DNA of 54,542 nucleotides from the NCBI GenBank assembly GCA_003635195.1, contig PYIY01000096.1:1-54542 (forward strand), read 5' to 3'. A model generated the notes under the pieces. That model ran no database searches, was not told the origin of the DNA, and was given only the letters and a program-made list of their open reading frames with translations. Positions 50,201 to 54,542 of the stretch are shown piece after piece. Position 1 is the first letter of the stretch, and the number at the start of each line of letters is the position of its first letter. Position numbers and translations under genes: made by a program. The stretch comes from Candidatus Poribacteria bacterium (GTDB taxonomy: Bacteria > Poribacteria > WGA-4E > WGA-3G).

Positions 50201-51785
50201 TCACTAAACGTTCACGGATTGAGTCGATCGGTGGGTTCGTTACCTGCGCGAAGCGTTGTTTGAAGTAAGTATAGAGTAATCGGGGATGCCGAGAAATCAC
50301 AGCAGGTGGTGTATCATCGCCCATCGAACCGATTGCTTCCTTCGCTTCCGTTACCATGGGTTTGATAAAGCGTTCCACATCCTCAGTCATATAGCCGAAG
50401 GCTTTTTGGTACATCGGTAGCTGCTCAGGAACAGCATCCGTCATCGTAGAAGCATCCTCTTCTTCGGTCGGAAGTGTCACGATCCCTTTCTGTACCCACT
50501 CAGCATAAGGTTTCTGCTCGGCAACTCGATGCTTAATCTCCGAATCCTTTAGTAATTTTCCTTGCGCTGTATCAACAGCGATCATTTGTCCGGGTCCCAA
50601 ACGCCCCTTTTCTACAACGCGACTGTCGTCAAGTTCAATAATACCGACCTCAGACCCCATGACAACGGTTCCGTCGTCTGTGACTTTGTAGCGTGCGGGT
50701 CGTAAACCGTTTCTATCCAGACTTGCCCCAACGACGACACCATCCGTAAACGCGACCGCTGCTGGTCCGTCCCAAGGTTCACTGACACATGAGAGGTACT
50801 CGTAACAGGCTTTGAGGACATCCGGCATATCCGGAATCTGTTCATACGCTTCTGGAATCAGACACATCATGGCGTGTAGGATATTGCGGTCAGAGTGTGT
50901 TAACAACTCTAATACGCTATCCAAACTCATTGAATCACTACCGTGTTGGTTAATAATTGGCACGAGTTTTTGGATATGCTCGTTCCAGAGAGGTGATTGC
51001 AAGTCGGCTTCGCGCGCCCGCATCCAGTTCCGATTGCCCATCAAGGTGTTGATTTCACCGTTGTGTGCAAGCGTATGGAAAGGCTGAGCAAGCATCCACG
51101 TCGGAGAGGTATTTGTGCTGTAGCGTTGATGGAAAACAGCAAGTGCTGCCTCGAAGTCTGGATCTTCTAAGTCTGGATAAAATTGCGTGAGCTGCGGTGC
51201 TACGAGCAACCCTTTATAGACAATTGTGCGATGCGAAAAGGATGCGATATGGAATTCATCAAGTCCGGCTGTTGTAATACGATGTTCTAATTCTTTGCAT
51301 ATTAAGTACAAACGTCTCTCAAAAGCGTCGTCTTCAAGTTGATCTGGCCGCCCGACTAACACCTGTTGAATTTCCGGCATGGTTTCTAAAGCCTTGGTTC
51401 CAAGTGCCGAAAGGTCAAGGGGTACTGAGCGCCATCCGAGGAGTGGAACGCCGTATTGCTGTAAGGTTTTCTCAACGAGTGCGCGTCCGTGCGCTTGTGC
51501 GCTCCGGTCGTGGCGTGGCAGGAAAATCATCCCGACACCCATATCATTTATTGATGCAAGGTGGACTTCGAGCTTCTCAAGTTCTTTTTGAAAAAGTTTT
51601 TCTGGAATTTGTGTTAAGATGCCTGCTCCGTCACCTGTTTTTGCGTCAGCGGCAACCGCGCCTCGGTGCGTCAAATTCGTGACCGCTTGCGTCGCCATCT
51701 TGATAATCTCGTGGCTCCGACTCCCGAAGCGGTTCGCGACAAAACCCACACCGCAAGCATCTTTTTCTTTTAAATCCTTATACAT
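47289..51785 (-). CDS. gltB: Glutamate synthase large subunit
   Basis: A 1498-residue ferredoxin/NADPH-type glutamate synthase alpha chain, full length. The glutaminase domain starts at C11 (KDACGVGFVANR), which must become N-terminal after removal of a short propeptide. Later parts are the central domain, the FMN/2-oxoglutarate synthase domain (SGHEGGTGASPLSSIK) and the 3Fe-4S ligands in CVMARQCHLNTCPVG. The C-terminal GxGxG-type beta-helix (VLYGATGGTLYAAGGVGERF) follows. It makes two glutamates from glutamine and 2-oxoglutarate. The C-terminus has an unusual extension, P-P-P-P-L-P-A-P followed by a basic RRAASRRTRKKS. No gltD is adjacent, so the electron donor subunit is elsewhere or ferredoxin serves. 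GGAGAG precedes the ATG. Confidence 0.97.
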   Translation of the reverse strand: MYKDLKEKDACGVGFVANRFGSRSHEIIKMATQAVTNLTHRGAVAADAKTGDGAGILTQIPEKLFQKELEKLEVHLASINDMGVGMIFLPRHDRSAQAHGRALVEKTLQQYGVPLLGWRSVPLDLSALGTKALETMPEIQQVLVGRPDQLEDDAFERRLYLICKELEHRITTAGLDEFHIASFSHRTIVYKGLLVAPQLTQFYPDLEDPDFEAALAVFHQRYSTNTSPTWMLAQPFHTLAHNGEINTLMGNRNWMRAREADLQSPLWNEHIQKLVPIINQHGSDSMSLDSVLELLTHSDRNILHAMMCLIPEAYEQIPDMPDVLKACYEYLSCVSEPWDGPAAVAFTDGVVVGASLDRNGLRPARYKVTDDGTVVMGSEVGIIELDDSRVVEKGRLGPGQMIAVDTAQGKLLKDSEIKHRVAEQKPYAEWVQKGIVTLPTEEEDASTMTDAVPEQLPMYQKAFGYMTEDVERFIKPMVTEAKEAIGSMGDDTPPAVISRHPRLLYTYFKQRFAQVTNPPIDSIRERLVMSLTTYLGRRHSLLTETEAHARLIRLPSPILTNVDLQALRDLDIPDFQIATLSVCFPVSSGEQGLETALETLCERASEAVDAGVTLLVLSDKDVSPDAAPIPMALAVGAVHHHLIREGKRMRVSLIAETGDAREEHHFAVLIGYGAAAVNPYLAFSTIVQLAEDDELAGLTAAKAVETYKTTVEKGILKIMAKMGISTVSSYRGAQIFEALGINATVIDKCFTGTTSRLSGIGFVEIAAETLHFHTKAFAGSEDDTSLEEAGYFRFRRNGEFHAFNPTVFKSLHKFVKAGKSEDYEEYVDAVESGEPSSLRDLLAFKSSTPIPIEEVEPAEDIVRRFTTGSMSFGALSRETHETLAIAMNRLGAKSGSGEGGESPTRFKPQPNGDLASSAIKQVASGRFGVTPTYLISAKELEIKMAQGSKPGEGGQIPGHKVTAEIASIRHSVPGVPLISPPPHHDIYSIEDLAQLIYDLKQANPQAKVAVKLVSEFLVGTIASGVAKGYADVIQVSGHEGGTGASPLSSIKNAGTPWELGIAETQRALVENELRDRVVLRADGGMRSGRDIVIAAMLGAEEYGFGTIAMVATGCVMARQCHLNTCPVGVATQDPALRAKYPGTPEMVVNFMLGVANEVRAILANLGHSSLNDIIGRPELLQPIDLADYPKAAMLDLSEILTPADSTGTQPRYHLQERNDREDIPLDDQILADAEEAIAQKTLIQLSYSIRNTHRTVGAKLSGEIARRYGDAGLPDRTIQCHFEGSAGQSFGAFCISGVQFVLTGEANDYVGKGMAGGELIIKPAPTVPFRTYENAIIGNTVLYGATGGTLYAAGGVGERFCVRNSGATAVVESVGDHGCEYMTAGTVVILGETGRNFGAGMTGGTAYVLDEKGQFEEKYNSDWVKIAKVTGETDIKSLMALIQNHATYTGSQHAENILANWESFLPHFWKVVTPPPPPLPAPVQLKRRAASRRTRKKS

Positions 51786-52212
51786 TTGTAAACCAACTCT
51801 CCATACATTCTTCTATGTTTCTTTTCCATCAGCACTATAGCGCGAGTTCTTTACACCTCACCGTTTCATATTTAACAATTTGTGGGGCGAGGTTCGCATG
51901 TTTTAACCCTATCCCCTTTTATCAAGGGTACAAACAAATCGGAAAACGGACTTCGCTTTCAGGGCTGGATAGGTCTGTTGTTCTGATTAAGTCGGACGCT
52001 GACTACTCGTATCCTGCCGAAAATAGCGCGCCCCAAGGCAAGAGAGAGCCTCTCAAATCAACAGTGATCCGCGATCGAATCAACAGTGATTTACGACCGG
52101 TTTGGCGGGCTTACATGCTTCGGTTTAGTCCTTTATTTTTCAGTCTAAATCGCATGTTAGTTCTAATATTATACCCCAATTTAAGCCGAAAGTCAAGAAA
52201 ATTCCTTTCACC
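51786..52212. other. Gap of about 430 bases, gltB leader and direct repeat
   Basis: Contains the upstream region of gltB (minus). A TATAGT at about 51834-51839 could be a -10 box, but no good -35 was found. A 20-bp direct repeat ATCAACAGTGAT(CC/TT)... occurs at 52057 and 52079. An open + frame at 51815-52219 shows no protein-like features. GGT ends at the right edge. Confidence 0.5.
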
Positions 52213-53640
52213 TCAATAGCCGACGGCACACCCATCACGCCTTGGATCTGAACCTGCGACAAGCGTGTCAAAAGACGGGTTGATAAAAATCGCTTGCCCA
52301 CCGCCAAAAAAAGTGTTCCCCGGTATGATATGATGTCCCCTTTGTGCTAACTCGGCTTGCACATTCATCGGAATACCTGCTTCCAGCATAATCCGAGAAT
52401 CGTCCATCACCCGAAACCGAGGCGCATCCAAGGCATTCTGAACATCCATATTGAAGTCTATAAGATTACACACAAACTGCAAATGTCCTTGCGTCTGCAT
52501 CTGTCCGCCCATAACACCGAAGGTAACCAACGGCACCCCATTTTGGGCAATCATGCCGGGGATAATCGTATGTAACGTCCGTTTATGCGGGGCGATACAA
52601 TTGGCATGGCTCGAATCCAGTGAAAAACCCGCCCCCCGATTCTGCAACATGATACCCGTCCCACCAGCAGTCAAACCTGACCCAAAGCCAGCGAAGATGC
52701 TGTTGATAAAGGAGACAACGTTTCGATCACTATCAACAGCACAGAGGTACACGGTATCACTTCCCATCGCGGGAATACCAGCACTCGGTTCTGTGTTCGC
52801 ACGCTCCGGTAGGATACGCGCTCGTTGGCTTTCCGTATAGTCATCAGAGAGCAGTCCGGCTACGGGTACATCTACAAATGTCGGATCCGTCACATATTTG
52901 TAGAGATCCGCGAATCCGAATTTCATTGCCTCAATTGCGTAGTGCAGATGTTCAGGACTGTTATGACCCATCGCGCCGAGGTCAAATCCTTCAACGATAT
53001 TGAGGGCAAGAAGTGCAGCGATGCCCTGTCCATTCGGCGGAATTTCATAGACATCATAACCGCGGTAATTCGTAGAAATCGGTTCAACCCAATCGGATCT
53101 GTGGTCAGCGAAGTCCTGTTTCGTGAACAGCCCGCCATTTTCATCAGAGAACTGGACGATTTTGTCAGCAATCTCGCCTTGATAAAATGCATCGCGTCCA
53201 CCTTCCGCAATCAACCGAAACGTCCGTGCGAGATTTGGTTGGCGAAAGACTTCACCCGGTACTGGTGCTTTGCCGTTCGTAAGATAGGTCTTTGCGGTAT
53301 CGGGATGCTGCGCTAACATCGCCGCGCTGCCTTGCCACGCGAGACTAATTTGTGGACTGACCGGAAATCCGTTCTCTGCGTAATCAATGGCAGGTTGAAG
53401 CACCTCTGCTAACGACATCGTTCCACATGCGTCAAGAAGCGTTGACCACCCATCAATTGTGCCGGGAACCGTAACAGGGTACATGCTCCCAAAAGCGGGG
53501 ATACTGGTTAACCCTTGCTTGGTAAAGAATTCGAGTTCTGCGGCGTAAGGTGCCCGACCACTCGCATTCAAACCTCGGATTACGCCATCTTTAGGCTGGT
53601 GATAGCGCCCACACGCTAAAGCGTGGGGCTTCGGTTTCAT
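52213..53640 (-). pseudogene. ggt: Gamma-glutamyltransferase, 5' end replaced by IS element
   Basis: The frame encodes 475 residues that match gamma-glutamyltransferase from the GLNASGRAP motif to the end (SDPRRDGCAVGY). The nucleophile Thr is present (GSDTVYLCAVDSD), as are FGSGL and GVMGGQMQ. The first 80-100 residues of the family, including the signal peptide and QGGNAVDAA-type start, are missing. The first 10 or so codons (MKPKPHALACG...) are instead the right end of an IS200/IS605-type element, so the gene has been cut at about 53600-53612. The remaining 5' part would lie beyond the element, off the window. As drawn, the protein could be made but would lack export and part of its active fold. 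GGT splits gamma-glutamyl bonds of glutathione. Confidence 0.85.
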
Positions 53641-53760
53641 AGCGACTGCGGTTTTCTCAAAGAGTCCACCGTCTTATTTTCGCTCCACCAACGGGCGTTT
53701 CCCTGTAGTCTCCTACACTACAGGCATATCGTCAAGTGACGGCTATCCCTGCCCGCAATA
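53600..53760 (-). ncRNA. Candidate omega-RNA of TnpB
   Basis: In IS200/IS605 elements the guide RNA of TnpB spans the 3' end of tnpB and the right end, with the guide taken from the flank. Here a stem CCTGTAGT/ACTACAGG at 53702-53724 lies 8 bases after the tnpB stop, followed by the right-end hairpin. The guide would then be the adjoining ggt sequence near 53585-53600. Location inferred only. Confidence 0.35.
53608..53628 (-). repeat. IS200/IS605 right-end hairpin
   Basis: On the minus strand CCC-CACGC-TTTA-GCGTG-T-GGG, an imperfect hairpin with one bulged T, as used by HUH transposases to recognise the right end. It lies at the junction with ggt. Confidence 0.75.
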
Positions 53761-54542
53761 TGTTTAGCGCAGCATTAATGTCTCTATCATGGTGTGTGCC
53801 ACATTCGAGACACGTCCACTGCCTATCAGAGAGAGAAAGATTTTCGTTATAGTAGCCACAATCGCTACAAGGTTTTGTTGTGGCAGTCCATTGATCAATC
53901 TCTTTTAAAAGACGCTTATGTTTACTACACTTATACCGCAATATCTTAACAAACTCGTAGAATCCAAGATCGGAGACTTTACGGCCCCACAAGCGTTTCA
54001 TACCGTCAAGGTTCAGGGTTTCAATGACAATCCTATCAAACTTCTTACAGAGCTTGCTTGCGAGTTGCCAATGAAAGTCTTTACGTTGATTGCTGATTTT
54101 CCGATAGAGGCGGGCGATTTGTCTTACACACCACCACCAACTGTTAGAACCTTTGACTTTACGACTCAATGCTTTGTTGTGAGACCGAAGTTTCTTCAAG
54201 TTAGATTTCAAGGGTTGTGGGTGTTGTATCTTCTCACCCGTGCTAAGGGTCAAATATGCGTCTTTCATGCCGGATTTGGTCTGGGGATAGACCAAATCCA
54301 TTCCTTGTATTACATTGTCTGCCCCAACGCTTTTACCTGTTGTCGGCAGCGGTCTAAAATCTTTGTAGGTCGTCGTTAGACAGACCCAATATCGCCCGCA
54401 GGTATCACGCTTTATCGTAACTTCGCTGATAGTTCCGTGCCACTGGCGGTGCTTGTGAAAAGTATATGCGACTTTATCAAACTGCCATTTACGCGTCTTG
54501 GGATTCCATTTGCGAAATGTTAGAGTGATACGATTGTTGAAC
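53732..54542 (-). CDS. tnpB: TnpB (IS605 OrfB) RNA-guided nuclease, N-terminus outside window
   Basis: The frame is open from the window end to the stop at 53732, giving the C-terminal 269 residues. The second RuvC Glu is in DRIVIETLNLDGM, the zinc finger has CSDCG and CLECG, and the third RuvC Asp is in HDRDINAALNI. These mark TnpB, the ancestor-like relative of Cas12. The first RuvC motif is disturbed: TTGKSVGAD is separated from GMKDAYLTLSTGEK by 15 extra residues (45 bp), which carry a perfect palindrome at 54272-54299. The family usually has G-x-D-x-G with no gap. Activity is therefore doubtful, though the Asp remains. Confidence 0.9.
   Translation of the reverse strand, partial: FNNRITLTFRKWNPKTRKWQFDKVAYTFHKHRQWHGTISEVTIKRDTCGRYWVCLTTTYKDFRPLPTTGKSVGADNVIQGMDLVYPQTKSGMKDAYLTLSTGEKIQHPQPLKSNLKKLRSHNKALSRKVKGSNSWWWCVRQIARLYRKISNQRKDFHWQLASKLCKKFDRIVIETLNLDGMKRLWGRKVSDLGFYEFVKILRYKCSKHKRLLKEIDQWTATTKPCSDCGYYNENLSLSDRQWTCLECGTHHDRDINAALNILRAGIAVT
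54272..54299. repeat. 28-bp palindrome inside tnpB
   Basis: GGATTTGGTCT-GGGGAT-AGACCAAATCC, 11-bp perfect arms and a 6-base spacer. It forms most of the extra 45 bp in the first RuvC motif. Confidence 0.85.

Larger units (their letters stand above)
53600..54542 (-). mobile_element. IS200/IS605-type element, right part
   Basis: The right end hairpin is at 53608-53628 and tnpB at 53732-54542 reads on the minus strand beyond the window. The junction with ggt is between about 53598 and 53612. The left end and any TnpA transposase are outside the window, so autonomy cannot be judged. Confidence 0.8.

Noticed and set aside
51815..52219. 134-residue plus-strand frame between gltB and ggt
   Set aside because: No recognisable fold or start signal; it covers the gltB leader and a direct repeat.

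Overview
The window is a dense piece of bacterial chromosome with moderate GC, Shine-Dalgarno-led genes on both strands and many secreted or outer-membrane products. No rRNA or tRNA gene and no core ribosomal marker is visible, so taxonomy is inference. The mix (a DUF6785-type large membrane protein, Uma2-type nuclease, secreted serpin, TPR and VWA proteins, a planctomycete-like microcompartment fragment, large lipoprotein-led barrels) most resembles Candidatus Poribacteria or a related Gram-negative lineage of the PVC/FCB neighbourhood.

Layout. 1-9.9 kb (+): end of a TPR protein, an SDR, a YedK/HMCES-type SRAP protein, an orphan E1-alpha dehydrogenase subunit, a DUF6785-type membrane protein, a Uma2-type protein, a single-ORF MNT nucleotidyltransferase-HEPN fusion overlapping a CoxE-like VWA gene, and a zinc alcohol dehydrogenase. 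10-14.2 kb: a secreted alpha/alpha-toroid protein facing a secreted VWA protein, an FMN-binding-like protein and a small barrel (-). 14.2-25.8 kb (-): a heavy-metal (Cu/Ag-type) efflux cluster, read from 25.8 kb downwards: duplicated promoter, Cys-rich secreted protein, outer-membrane protein, YHS metal-binding protein, two TolC-like proteins, a CusB-like adaptor and a CusA-like pump.

27.4-33.9 kb (+): MsrP, a serpin, a YfbK-like VWA lipoprotein, a peptidase-MA-like protein, a phosphoesterase and a TPR protein. 33.9-35.9 kb: a three-gene microcompartment fragment (BMC-H shell protein, PduL, flavoprotein) with its own promoter. 36-47.2 kb: a Tyr/Ser/Arg-rich secreted protein, a DUF5683 protein, an NTF2-like lipoprotein, a Wzz-type protein, a long untranslated region, a 1127-residue surface protein and ExbB-ExbD-ExbD. 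47.3-54.5 kb (-): glutamate synthase large subunit, then a gamma-glutamyltransferase cut by an IS200/IS605-type element whose tnpB runs off the window.

Most interesting points. (1) The outer-membrane protein of the metal cluster has an in-frame UGA directly after its signal peptide, in a C-P-A-UGA context, followed by a hairpin that fits the bacterial SECIS rules: a candidate selenoprotein with a CxxU motif. (2) The metal pump carries an unusual load of heavy-metal-binding CPMHP-type modules: five in the adaptor and one inside the CusA porter domain. (3) An MNT-HEPN fusion has an internal ribosome-binding site and start and lacks the usual HEPN histidine. (4) PduL has a four-Cys cluster at its N-terminus. 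(5) A palindrome-bearing 45-bp in-frame insertion interrupts the first RuvC motif of TnpB.
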